Assembly: GCA_913049565.1 (NCBI GenBank)
Contig: CAJWZG010000111.1
Location: forward strand, 1-8,903
Origin: an uncultured Gammaproteobacteria bacterium
Lineage (GTDB): Bacteria > Pseudomonadota > Gammaproteobacteria > Pseudomonadales > Azotimanducaceae_A
Length of the DNA stretch: 8,903 bases
Direction: 5' to 3'
The notes under the pieces are model-generated. The model searched no databases. It was not told where the DNA came from and was given only the letters and a program-made list of their open reading frames with translations. Shown in pieces: positions 1 to 6,807 of this stretch (position 1 is the stretch's first letter; every line of letters starts with the position of its first letter). A program made the translations under genes and the position numbers.

Positions 1-239
1 GCCCCGCTGTTCGGGTCTAATCCATCGTGCCCGTATTGATCGTAAATCTGCTTTTTCTCGGCGTCACTGAGCACTTCGTAAGCTTCGTTGGCTTCCTTAA
101 ACTGCTCTTCAGCGGCCTCGTCTCCCGGATTTCGATCTGGATGCAACTTCATGGCGATGCGGCGGTAGGCCTTCTTCAGGTCACCATCAGAGACGCCCCG
201 GTCAACTCCTAGGACTTCGTAATAATCTCTCTTTGCCAT
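1..239 (-). CDS. dnaJ: Chaperone protein DnaJ (Hsp40), N-terminal J-domain, cut by window edge
   Basis: This is the start of DnaJ, the cytoplasmic co-chaperone that delivers unfolded clients to DnaK and stimulates its ATPase. The 79 codons present read [20 protein letters not shown] at the start and cover the whole J-domain. The diagnostic HPD tripeptide lies at about residues 35-37 ([11 protein letters not shown]), followed by the usual helix III/IV pattern ([22 protein letters not shown]). The ATG is preceded by a good Shine-Dalgarno sequence, AAGGA, five bases upstream. The gene lies 111 bp downstream of dnaK and ends the visible hrcA-grpE-dnaK-dnaJ series. The Gly/Phe region, zinc-finger repeats and C-terminal domains fall outside the window, so full-length DnaJ rather than a shorter J-domain protein is inferred from the operon context and from the start of the sequence. 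Confidence 0.96.
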   Translation of the reverse strand, partial: MAKRDYYEVLGVDRGVSDGDLKKAYRRIAMKLHPDRNPGDEAAEEQFKEANEAYEVLSDAEKKQIYDQYGHDGLDPNSG

Positions 240-299
240 GCTATTCCTTAACGACCTCAGCCCTGCCTCACACAACCAACATCAAGGCAGGTGAACGAC

Positions 300-322
300 A
301 AAAGCCACCTAACGGTGGCTTT
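300..322 (-). terminator. Terminator-like hairpin between dnaK and dnaJ (possible attenuator)
   Basis: A perfect 9-bp inverted repeat, AAAGCCACC / GGTGGCTTT with a 4-base loop, lies in the dnaK-dnaJ gap, 29 bp past the dnaK stop. Read on the minus strand, the GC-rich stem runs into TTTTGTCGTT, a short T run. It has the form of a weak intrinsic terminator or a 3'-end stabilising hairpin, and could lower dnaJ expression relative to dnaK. The hairpin is seen directly; the effect is inferred. Confidence 0.6.
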
Positions 323-350
323 CTAGCGGGCTCTCTAGGACTCGAGCTAT

Positions 351-2267
351 TTACTGCTTTTGCTCTTTCTCATCTTTTACTTCTTCGAATTCCGCATCAA
401 CCGCATCACCATCCGACGCACCTTCTCCATCACCACCTGCGGCTTGGGCTTGCTCAGCGTACATCTTCTGTGCCAACTCAGCCGAAGCCTCAGAGAGAAC
501 TTTCACCTTTGCTTCTATGGCGTCTTTATCTTCGCTTTTAAGCGCTTCTTCTAAGTCCGTTGCCGCGGCTTCGATAGCAGATTTCTCTTCTTCCGTTGCT
601 TTGTCTCCGGCGTCTTCAACAGCCTTACGCGCACCGTGAATCAACCCATCTGCCTGATTGCGCATGGCAACCATCTCTTCAAACTTCTTATCTTCCTCTG
701 AGTGCGCCTCCGCATCACGAATCATTTGCTCGATCTCTTCATCCGAAAGACCGCTAGAGGCTTTAATCACGATGGATTGTTCCTTACCTGTCGCTTTGTC
801 TTTAGCCGACACATTCAGAATTCCATTAGCGTCTATGTCAAAGGCAACTTCGATTTGCGGCACGCCTCTGGGGGAGGGTGGAATATCTGACAAGTCGAAA
901 CGTCCAAGCGATTTATTTTGCCCGGCCTGTTTACGTTCTCCTTGCAATACGTGAATGGTTACCGCCGTTTGATTGTCGTCTGCCGTCGAAAACACCTGCG
1001 TCTTTTTCGTCGGTATCGTCGTGTTCTTTTCGATCAACACGCTCATCACCTGTCCCATGGTTTCTATACCCAGAGACAGAGGGCTGACATCTAACAACAA
1101 AACATCTTTGACGTCGCCAGCCAGAACAGCCGCTTGTATCGCAGCACCCATGGCAACCGCTTCATCTGGGTTCACGTCCCGGCGCGCATCTTTCTTAAAG
1201 AAGCCTTTAACGTGTTCTTGCACCATGGGCATACGAGTCTGACCGCCCACGAGGATCACGTCGTCAATATCTTCGATACTCAGGTCAGCGTCCTGCAGCG
1301 CCACTCGACATGGATCGATAGTTCGGATCACCAGCTCGCCAACCAAAGACTCCAGCTTCGAGCGTGTCAGCTTCGTTACCAAATGCTTGGGCCCGGTTTG
1401 ATCTGCAGTGATGTACGGCAAGTTCACTTCGGTCTGCTGGCTGTTCGACAGTTCTATCTTCGCCTTTTCTGCAGCTTCCTTAAGTCGCTGCAGTGCCAAC
1501 GGGTCATTATGCAGGTCAACCCCGTTCTCTTTTTCGAACTCGTCTGCCAGAAAATCGATGATCTTTAGGTCAAAATCTTCGCCACCTAAGAAAGTATCAC
1601 CATTCGTCGATAACACCTCAAACTGGTGCTCACCGTCGACCTCGGCGATTTCGATTATTGATACGTCAAAGGTGCCACCGCCCAGATCATACACGGCGAT
1701 TTTCGCGTCGCCTCGGCTTTTATCCAAACCGTAAGCCAACGCCGCCGCTGTAGGCTCATTGATAATTCGCTTAACATCGAGGCCAGCAATTTTACCAGCG
1801 TCCTTTGTCGCCTGACGCTGGGAGTCGTTGAAATAAGCAGGCACTGTAATCACGGCTTCGCTGACATCCTCACCTAAGTACTCTTCTGCCGTTTTTTTCA
1901 TCTTTTTTAGGATTTCAGCAGAGATTTGCGGCGGCGCCAGTTGTTCGCCGCTTACATCAATCCACGCATCGCCGTTCGGTGCTCCAGCGATGGTGTAAGG
2001 CACCATCTTTATGTCTTTTTGCACGACGTCGTCCTTGAACTTACGCCCAATCAAACGCTTTACCGCGAATACCGTGTTTATGGGATTGGTCACGGCTTGC
2101 CGTTTGGCATTTTGTCCTACCAAAATTTCGCCGCTTTCGGTGTACGCGATAATTGAGGGCGTAGTGCGGTCACCCTCTGAGTTTTCAATAACCCGCGCAT
2201 CACCGCCGTCCAAAACCGATACGCAAGAGTTGGTTGTGCCTAGGTCGATACCGATGATTTTTCCCAT
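351..2267 (-). CDS. dnaK: Molecular chaperone DnaK (Hsp70)
   Basis: DnaK is the cytoplasmic Hsp70 that binds exposed hydrophobic segments in an ATP-driven cycle with DnaJ and GrpE. The 638 residues equal the length of E. coli DnaK. The nucleotide-binding domain shows IDLGTTNS (7-14), the second Hsp70 signature around [14 protein letters not shown] (190-203, with the conserved Thr at 199), and the third, [14 protein letters not shown] (337-350). The hydrophobic interdomain linker VLLLDV is at 389-394, then the substrate-binding domain, the helical lid, and an acidic Gly/Asp-rich tail containing the bacterial EFEEVKD motif, here extended by EKEQKQ. The frame opens 8 codons further upstream, but the ATG at 2267 gives the family start [10 protein letters not shown] and has GGAG about 8 bases ahead of it, so I chose it. 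The gene lies 144 bp after grpE and 111 bp before dnaJ; a sigma32-like promoter candidate sits in the upstream gap. Confidence 0.98.
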   Translation of the reverse strand: MGKIIGIDLGTTNSCVSVLDGGDARVIENSEGDRTTPSIIAYTESGEILVGQNAKRQAVTNPINTVFAVKRLIGRKFKDDVVQKDIKMVPYTIAGAPNGDAWIDVSGEQLAPPQISAEILKKMKKTAEEYLGEDVSEAVITVPAYFNDSQRQATKDAGKIAGLDVKRIINEPTAAALAYGLDKSRGDAKIAVYDLGGGTFDVSIIEIAEVDGEHQFEVLSTNGDTFLGGEDFDLKIIDFLADEFEKENGVDLHNDPLALQRLKEAAEKAKIELSNSQQTEVNLPYITADQTGPKHLVTKLTRSKLESLVGELVIRTIDPCRVALQDADLSIEDIDDVILVGGQTRMPMVQEHVKGFFKKDARRDVNPDEAVAMGAAIQAAVLAGDVKDVLLLDVSPLSLGIETMGQVMSVLIEKNTTIPTKKTQVFSTADDNQTAVTIHVLQGERKQAGQNKSLGRFDLSDIPPSPRGVPQIEVAFDIDANGILNVSAKDKATGKEQSIVIKASSGLSDEEIEQMIRDAEAHSEEDKKFEEMVAMRNQADGLIHGARKAVEDAGDKATEEEKSAIEAAATDLEEALKSEDKDAIEAKVKVLSEASAELAQKMYAEQAQAAGGDGEGASDGDAVDAEFEEVKDEKEQKQ

Positions 2268-2355
2268 TGTCTTCTCCGCTTCTGCTCGCACGAAACGCGG
2301 CTTTCAGGCGCTTCGCTGCTATAAAAAGATCCAGCTGTCTTTACTGGTTGTGTCT

Positions 2356-2383
2356 ATGTTTGGTCGAACGCTTTTTCTTCAAG
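2356..2383 (-). promoter_or_regulatory. Candidate sigma32-type heat-shock promoter for dnaK
   Basis: On the minus strand in the grpE-dnaK gap, CTTGAA (2383-2378) matches the sigma32 -35 core exactly. After a 14-base spacer comes CCAAACAT (2363-2356), a partial match to the -10 consensus CCCCATNT. Spacing and place, about 90 bp before the dnaK ATG, are right for an internal heat-shock promoter. The -10 match is only about half of the fixed positions, so this is tentative. Confidence 0.4.
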
Positions 2384-2411
2384 GGCTGAGGTAAAAGAAC
2401 ATCGTTCTACG

Positions 2412-3020
2412 CTAGCCGCTTTTGACAACGATGACTTTAGCTGCTCTCACCAGGCGTCCATTAAGCGTATATCCCCGTTGCATTACATCCATCACCGAGT
2501 TCGGTTCAGCGTCAGGGTTGGGCACCATGGCCATCGCCTCGTGTAACTGGGGATCGAAGGGCTCGCCCAGGGGATCTATCGTTGTCACTCCAGACTTTTC
2601 GAGAATGCCAACAAACAGCTTAAGCGACAGACTAATCCCCTCCGCCATACTAGCGGCATCATCCGTAGATTTCGCAGCCTCTTCTGCCTTCTCTAGACTG
2701 TCGGCTACTGGAAGCAGGTCGCTTAGCAGTTTCTCTACAGCAAATTTATGTGCATTTTCTATGTCGCGCTGGGATCGCCGACGAACGTTTTCCATTTCTG
2801 CAACAGTGCGCAACAGCTGGTCTTTGATCTCTGCAAGCTCAGCCGCAGCATCTGGTTCTCCTAGCTCTGCCGACGGCTGCGATTGAACACTATCAGAACT
2901 CTCGCCAGCTGAGATGGATTCGGCTTCGGCACTAGGCGTTGATTCGTCATCTGCAGCATGTTCAGAATCTGCATCGAGGGGCTTTTCGCCGTCTTTGTTG
3001 TTTATCGGATCATCCGCCAT
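2412..3020 (-). CDS. grpE: Nucleotide exchange factor GrpE
   Basis: GrpE is the dimeric exchange factor that releases ADP from DnaK and acts as a thermosensor of the Hsp70 cycle. The product is 202 residues. Residues 1-60 are a low-complexity acidic Ser/Glu/Asp-rich tail. A long helical segment follows (about 61-115, with the family pattern LLRTVAEMENVRRRSQRD at 69-86 and EKLLSDLLPVADSLEKA at 96-112). The C-terminal beta domain includes PFDPQLHEAMA (154-164) and GYTLNGRLVRAAKVIV (183-198). An in-frame GTG nine bases upstream (3029) is possible, but the ATG at 3020 (MADDPIN) is preferred because it is the stronger codon and is spaced acceptably from GAG/GAGAG upstream. The gene lies 87 bp after hrcA on the same strand, and is typical of hrcA-grpE-dnaK-dnaJ operons. 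Confidence 0.97.
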   Translation of the reverse strand: MADDPINNKDGEKPLDADSEHAADDESTPSAEAESISAGESSDSVQSQPSAELGEPDAAAELAEIKDQLLRTVAEMENVRRRSQRDIENAHKFAVEKLLSDLLPVADSLEKAEEAAKSTDDAASMAEGISLSLKLFVGILEKSGVTTIDPLGEPFDPQLHEAMAMVPNPDAEPNSVMDVMQRGYTLNGRLVRAAKVIVVKSG

Positions 3021-3049
3021 ATCTTTCACTCGCTCTCTTTAGCAGCAGA

Positions 3050-3078
3050 TATATACGGCCAGACCCACAGAAAACAAG
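3050..3078 (-). promoter_or_regulatory. Candidate promoter in the hrcA-grpE gap (sigma32-like or sigma70-like)
   Basis: On the minus strand, CTTGTT (3078-3073; 4 of 6 to the sigma32 -35 core) is followed after 12 bases by GGCCGTATA (3060-3052), which resembles CCCCATNTA at its central C, C and T-T-A positions. The same stretch contains TATATA (3055-3050), a good sigma70 -10 element but without a convincing -35. It lies 30-58 bases upstream of the grpE ATG. It could give grpE-dnaK expression independent of the hrcA promoter. The match is modest. Confidence 0.3.
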
Positions 3079-3107
3079 GCTAATCGACGAAATTGGGTTA
3101 CCCGCGA

Positions 3108-4169
3108 TTAAGACCCGTTGCGCATCGCTGCGCTCAATACCTTGGCTGTTACATCAACAACAGGAATCACATCTTTGTAGTCCATGCGAGTGGGGCCTAT
3201 GACCCCGAGAACACCCGCCAAATCACCATTCACCCGATAAGACGATGTTACTAAGGACATATCTCCCAAGGGACGATATCCGGACTCTTTACCGATAAAC
3301 AACTGAACGCCGGTACTTTCCAAACATTGGTCCAGCAAGGTAAGCACTCTGCCCTTTTTCGATATCGCGTCAAAGAGACTTTTAACCACTGACGTATCGG
3401 CGGTGAAGTCAAGCAAGCGACGCTCGCCACTCACCAGCAGCTCTTGCTCGCCCCCGTCTGCGCCAGGCATCGCCTGTGCCGCAACGTCTAAAGCACGTTG
3501 CATCAACGCATCCATCTGCTCTTTGTCCTCGCGCATGCTGCTGATAACAGAATGACGAACCTCCATTAAGGGTCGGCCACCAAATTCTCGATTGATAAGC
3601 GCAGCCGCCTGCGACAACTCATTATCCGAGAATGGCTCCTCCACATGGATCACTCGATTTTGCACTTCACGATCATCTAGCACCAAGATCACAAGAATGC
3701 GGTGTTCATCTAAGCTCAGAAACTCCAATTGCAGCAGATTGACATGATTCTTTCGCGGCGTCGTAATTAGGCATGTCATTTGTGTGAACTGCGAAAGCAT
3801 TTGAGACGCCGTGGCCAGCAGTTCGCTGGGTGTCATGTTGGGATTAAGTTCGCTTTCAAGCTGCTCGATGCGATCCTCTTGCCAAGGTTCTACGCTCAAA
3901 AGCGTATCGACAAAAAATCGTAACCCCAAATGGGTCGGAACCTTGCCCGCGGAGGTATGTGGCGAGCGGACTAGACCGAGCGCTTCGAGGTCGCCCATTA
4001 CATTGCGCACGGTAGCGGAGGAGACTTGCACCTGGGGCAGCATAGCCAACGCCTTTGAAGCGACTGGAGTGCCATCCGATATGTAGTGCTCGACCAACAG
4101 TTTCAACAGTTGTTGGGCGCGATGATCAACTTCACCATCCAAAGAACCGTTGGTATTGCCACCTGTCAT
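3108..4169 (-). CDS. hrcA: Heat-inducible transcriptional repressor HrcA
   Basis: HrcA represses chaperone operons, in known cases by binding the CIRCE inverted repeat; its activity depends on GroEL. The product is 353 residues, usual for the family. The N-terminal winged helix is clear: LLKLLVEHYISDGTPVASKA at 21-40, the recognition helix SSATVRNVMGDLEALGLV at 50-67, and the very conserved PHTSAGKVPT at 70-79 followed by GLRFFVD. The C-terminus has the typical GDLAGVLGVIGPTRMDY segment and an amphipathic helix ending TAKVLSAAMRNGS. The ATG at 4169 has only a weak GGA about 10 bases ahead. The gene heads the operon with grpE, dnaK and dnaJ, and is divergent from recN across 163 bp. E. coli lacks hrcA, so its presence beside sigma32-like promoter sequences suggests dual heat-shock control. 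No TTAGCACTC-N9-GAGTGCTAA element is visible anywhere in the window, so its own operator here is uncertain. Confidence 0.96.
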   Translation of the reverse strand: MTGGNTNGSLDGEVDHRAQQLLKLLVEHYISDGTPVASKALAMLPQVQVSSATVRNVMGDLEALGLVRSPHTSAGKVPTHLGLRFFVDTLLSVEPWQEDRIEQLESELNPNMTPSELLATASQMLSQFTQMTCLITTPRKNHVNLLQLEFLSLDEHRILVILVLDDREVQNRVIHVEEPFSDNELSQAAALINREFGGRPLMEVRHSVISSMREDKEQMDALMQRALDVAAQAMPGADGGEQELLVSGERRLLDFTADTSVVKSLFDAISKKGRVLTLLDQCLESTGVQLFIGKESGYRPLGDMSLVTSSYRVNGDLAGVLGVIGPTRMDYKDVIPVVDVTAKVLSAAMRNGS

Positions 4170-4174
4170 ACGAT

Positions 4175-4234
4175 TTCAGTCCAATCTCCAATCCAAAGAT
4201 CTTATACTAGGTCTGGGGCTCATCAAGGACTGAA
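4175..4234. promoter_or_regulatory. Divergent hrcA/recN promoter region bracketed by an 8-bp inverted repeat
   Basis: TTCAGTCC (4175-4182) and GGACTGAA (4227-4234) are perfect inverted copies separated by 44 bp. At the centre lies CTTATACTAG (4201-4210). Read on the plus strand it gives TATACT (4203-4208), and on the minus strand TATAAG (4206-4201), each 5 of 6 to the sigma70 -10 consensus, so two opposed promoters may share the same bases. The -35 elements are poor on both strands. On the minus strand there is also CTTGAT ten bases before CCTAGTAT, too closely spaced for a good sigma32 site. The arrangement would suit a regulator bound on both sides of the promoters, but no binding is shown. 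Confidence 0.4.
4180..4193. repeat. Tandem 7-bp direct repeat TCCAATC x2
   Basis: TCCAATC occurs twice head to tail just inside the left arm of the 8-bp inverted repeat (4175-4182), with which it overlaps by three bases. It lies between the presumed hrcA -10 element and the hrcA ATG, in the likely 5' untranslated region. It is short and may be chance. Confidence 0.4.
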
Positions 4235-4332
4235 TATTGACCCTTTCGTCTCTGCCATCTTCGCTCCCATCAAGGGGTGCGCTGAGGCGATTCGGTGTTA
4301 CCCTGAAGCCTTTGAATCCATTTCTCGTCTGT

Positions 4333-5979
4333 ATGCTGAACCAACTTACCATTCAAAACTATGTTCTTGTCGATCAACTCGACATCAGTTTTGCACCGGG
4401 CTTAACCGGTATTACCGGTGAGTCGGGCGCTGGCAAATCTATATTGCTGGGCGCTTTGGGATTGTTGATGGGTGATCGCGCCCGTACCGATAGCATCCGA
4501 CCGGGGGGCGAAAAAGCCGACATCTGTGCAGAGTTCGCAATTCGCCAAGGTTCAGATCTCCACCAGCAACTTTGCACCGATGAGTTGATAGACACGGTGG
4601 ACGATCATTGTCTGATACGGCGTGTAATAAGTGCCGAAGGGCGCTCTAGAGCATTTATTAACAATGTGCCGGTGACGCTTAGTTACCTCAAAGCGGCAAC
4701 TGAGCAATTGGTTGATATTCAGGATCAAAATCAGCATCAGCGCCTATGTGATCGTAATGTACAACGCTCCATGCTGGACGAGTTCGCGGAAGCAAAGTCG
4801 CTGGCCGAAGATGTTTCGCGCCTTTGGCATGATTGGCAAACTAGCGTTCGCGAGATCAAGCGCTTAACGCTCGCCATTGACAACCAAGAGGATCGAAAGA
4901 ATCTTCTAAGCTATCAGCTTACAGAATTTGAAGCCGTCGGCATCGCGGATGGAGAACTACCCTCGCTAGAAACTGAGCACAAGCGATTAGCCCAGGCGCA
5001 GAGTATCTTGTCCCAACTCGCCCAAGTTCAGTCCAGTCTGGAGGAGATCGACAGCCTACGTCAGGCGACCAAGGTGATAGAAGGTATCGATGACAGTCAC
5101 GCTGCTTTGGCATCTGGGGTTGAAACACTCAACTCGGCTCTGGCGTTAATCGACGATGCAGGCAGAGACCTGAGGCAGTACACCGACCAAGTGGTCGTCG
5201 ATCCTCAAGCGCTTGCAAACACTGAGTCGCGACTGGAACAGCTCTATGAACTGGCACGCAAGCACAAAGTGCAGCCTGAGCAATTGGCAGAACACGCGCA
5301 TTTTTTACAGCAAGAGTTTGATGCCATAGCGTCGGACAGAACGACGCTGGATACGCTGGCAGCTCAGGAGCAGCAGCAGCATCAGTCTTTCTTAACCCAA
5401 GCAGGAAAACTCTCAGCACAACGACAAAAGAAAGCGAAATCATTCACAGACGCCGTTGGCCGAAATATTCATGCTTTGGGTATTAAAGAAGGCGAGTTAA
5501 GTGTGGTCTTTCATGAGCAAGAGAGCGAATTCGGCCTTGAGCAAATCGAGTTTCACGTTCGCACCAATAAGCGTTTCGAGCCCGGGCCGCTTAATCGCAT
5601 CGCTTCTGGCGGCGAACAAACCCGCATCAATCTCGCCATTCAAATTGTCGCTGCAGAGCGCAGTGAGTTGCCTTGCTTGATCCTCGATGAGGCCGATGTT
5701 GGGGTAGGGGGAACCACCGCAGACACGGTTGGACGCATCTTGAGCGAGTTGGCCCAGCGTAGTCAGGTTATTTGTGTCACTCATGCACCACAGGTGGCTG
5801 CACGATCTCATAACCACATGTGCGTAGTTAAGGACGGTGCTCAGACAAACATAACTCCCCTTGACTCTAAGCAAAGAATTGAAGAGCTCGCACGCATGTT
5901 GGCCGGCGCTGATGTGACTGATAAAACGCGCGACTACGCTAAAACGCTGCTAACCGAAGCATCCGCAACCAGTGCATAG
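4333..5979 (+). CDS. recN: DNA repair protein RecN (SMC-like ATPase)
   Basis: RecN is a cytoplasmic SMC-like ATPase recruited early to DNA double-strand breaks. The product is 548 residues (E. coli 553). Walker A is GESGAGKS at 29-36. The family segment RRVISAEGRSRAFINNVPVT covers 96-115, and a long coiled-coil region runs from about 150 to 380. The ABC signature is ASGGEQTRINLAIQ (424-437), Walker B is LILDEADVGVGG (449-460), and the switch motif is VTHAPQVA (482-489). The frame is open from a TTG at 4237, but the ATG at 4333 gives the canonical start MLNQLTIQNYVLV; its Shine-Dalgarno is poor. Several positions usually fixed in RecN differ: the HGQHxHQ stretch reads QDQNQHQ (130-136), GGELSR reads GGEQTR, and THLPQ reads THAPQ. 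The catalytic glutamate and Walker lysine are intact, so an active enzyme is expected. No LexA-type CTG-N10-CAG site is seen upstream. Confidence 0.96.
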   Translation: MLNQLTIQNYVLVDQLDISFAPGLTGITGESGAGKSILLGALGLLMGDRARTDSIRPGGEKADICAEFAIRQGSDLHQQLCTDELIDTVDDHCLIRRVISAEGRSRAFINNVPVTLSYLKAATEQLVDIQDQNQHQRLCDRNVQRSMLDEFAEAKSLAEDVSRLWHDWQTSVREIKRLTLAIDNQEDRKNLLSYQLTEFEAVGIADGELPSLETEHKRLAQAQSILSQLAQVQSSLEEIDSLRQATKVIEGIDDSHAALASGVETLNSALALIDDAGRDLRQYTDQVVVDPQALANTESRLEQLYELARKHKVQPEQLAEHAHFLQQEFDAIASDRTTLDTLAAQEQQQHQSFLTQAGKLSAQRQKKAKSFTDAVGRNIHALGIKEGELSVVFHEQESEFGLEQIEFHVRTNKRFEPGPLNRIASGGEQTRINLAIQIVAAERSELPCLILDEADVGVGGTTADTVGRILSELAQRSQVICVTHAPQVAARSHNHMCVVKDGAQTNITPLDSKQRIEELARMLAGADVTDKTRDYAKTLLTEASATSA

Positions 5980-5998
5980 CTCACGACTATGACTTTTT
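5975..5998 (+). terminator. Weak terminator-like hairpin after recN
   Basis: CATAG and CTATG form a 5-bp stem with a 7-base loop, overlapping the recN stop codon, followed by ACTTTTT. The stem is short and AT-rich, so any termination would be partial. It could reduce read-through into bamE. Confidence 0.28.
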
Positions 5999-6078
5999 GA
6001 CGATATCCGCGCCTAGATGCAAAGAGAACTGAGCGATAAGCCATGGTGCTTCGTCCAACGAGCCATTACTATCGCTAC

Positions 6079-6498
6079 ATGAAATATCTCTTATCAGCCG
6101 TTTTGGTACTGAGCGTTGGTGGATGCAGCCTGCCACAACTTAAACTGTCGGATTTTAAGATCCCTAGGGTTTACAAATTGTCTGTTCAGCAAGGCAACGT
6201 CATTACCCAAGAAATGGTCGACCGGCTGGAGCCGGGGATGACTCGCAATCAGGTTGAGTTCGTGATGGGAGCACCCGTGCTACTCGATCCGTTTAGTCAG
6301 GATGAGTGGGTCTATATTTATACCCTTGAAGTGCCAGACTATTTTACACAGGCCTTCAAGGTGGTTCTCACATTTGATGGGGAGACATTGGCATCGATTT
6401 CGGGCGATTACGTGCCCAAAGAGGTTGAGGTCGATACAGAAGAAACCGAAGAACGAAAGACCGAGGCCATTTACGAGGACACCGAACCGACCGGTTAA
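6079..6498 (+). CDS. bamE: Outer membrane assembly lipoprotein BamE (SmpA/OmlA family)
   Basis: BamE is a small lipoprotein of the BAM complex, which inserts beta-barrel proteins into the outer membrane; it supports the BamD-BamA contact. The product begins with a lipoprotein signal, MKYLLSAVLVLSVGGC, with the lipidated Cys at 16. The SmpA/OmlA domain follows, with the family pattern QQGNVITQEMVDRLEPGMT (38-56), then QVEFVMGAP, DPF and W..IYTLEVP. At 139 residues it is longer than E. coli BamE (113). The extra length is a C-terminal acidic tail of about 30 residues rich in Glu and Thr (VEVDTEETEERKTEAIYEDT). An in-frame ATG at 6043 would add 12 residues and has a slightly better GAG upstream; I prefer 6079 because it places Lys at position 2 and leaves a compact signal peptide. 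It lies 99 bp after recN, as in enteric bacteria, and converges on rnfH. Confidence 0.93.
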   Translation: MKYLLSAVLVLSVGGCSLPQLKLSDFKIPRVYKLSVQQGNVITQEMVDRLEPGMTRNQVEFVMGAPVLLDPFSQDEWVYIYTLEVPDYFTQAFKVVLTFDGETLASISGDYVPKEVEVDTEETEERKTEAIYEDTEPTG

Positions 6499-6521
6499 AC
6501 CTTCGATTTAATAACGAGAAC

Positions 6522-6806
6522 TCATTTTTTGCTGCCTTGAGAGGCAGCTCGAAGCCGCCTAGCCGTCTTCGGGTCCATTGCTAAAGGGCGATAAAACTCC
6601 ATGCGATCACCAGAGTTCAACACAAAGTTAACGGATTTTTGCTCTCCAAAGACACCGAAACTCCCAGCATCTAAGGGCCAATCAGCGCATCGAGTCGTTA
6701 ACCGAAGTTGCGTAATCGCGTCGGCAATCGTCGACCCCTCATTTAGAGTTAACTCAACCTCGGACTGCTCCTGCGACTGGGCGTAGATCGCGCTGACCCG
6801 AATCAC
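6522..6806 (-). CDS. rnfH: RnfH family ubiquitin-fold protein (YfjF)
   Basis: This is a small member of the RnfH family (UPF0125), a beta-grasp protein of unproven function found next to ratA in many gammaproteobacteria; the name comes from its presence in some rnf operons. Residues include IRVSAIYAQ near the start, EVELTLNEGSTIADAI in the middle, and the diagnostic C-terminal block SGDRMEFYRPLAMDPKTARR. The frame is open to an ATG at 6854, which would overlap ratA by 47 bp. I chose the GTG at 6806: it gives 94 residues, close to the 96 of E. coli RnfH, starts one base after the ratA stop, and has AGAGGG eight bases ahead. The ATG at 6833 is the next alternative. The layout suggests translation coupled to ratA. 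Confidence 0.9.
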   Translation of the reverse strand: MIRVSAIYAQSQEQSEVELTLNEGSTIADAITQLRLTTRCADWPLDAGSFGVFGEQKSVNFVLNSGDRMEFYRPLAMDPKTARRLRAASQGSKK

Positions 6807-6807
6807 A

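Noticed and set aside
1134..1568. Long open frames antisense to dnaK
   Set aside because: They are shadows of the strongly conserved dnaK coding strand and have no recognisable protein features.
2268..2350. RNA thermometer in the dnaK leader
   Set aside because: I could not find a convincing partner for the Shine-Dalgarno GGAGAAG within the leader; only short local stems such as GCG-CTT-CGC are visible.
254..2392. ACCTCAGCCC (254-263) and GGGCTGAGGT (2383-2392), a 10-bp inverted pair in two operon gaps
   Set aside because: Pairs of this length are expected many times by chance in 8.9 kb, and the sites are 2 kb apart.
4163..4179. CTGT...TTTCAG near the hrcA start as a LexA box
   Set aside because: The spacing is CTG-N11-CAG, one base too long, and the right half lacks ACAG.
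4237..4332. 32-residue N-terminal extension of RecN from a TTG
   Set aside because: RecN proteins begin at the MLxQLTI position, and the extension has no ribosome binding site or family similarity.
4329..4344. CTGTAT over the recN start codon as a LexA site
   Set aside because: Only the left half matches; the right half reads CCAA, and the bases are explained by conserved recN codons.
6531..6548. Perfect 7-bp hairpin GCTGCCT/AGGCAGC at the end of rnfH as a bamE or rnfH terminator
   Set aside because: The T run lies on the wrong side for the plus strand (before the stem), and the minus strand gives A bases after the stem. The bases also encode the last rnfH codons.
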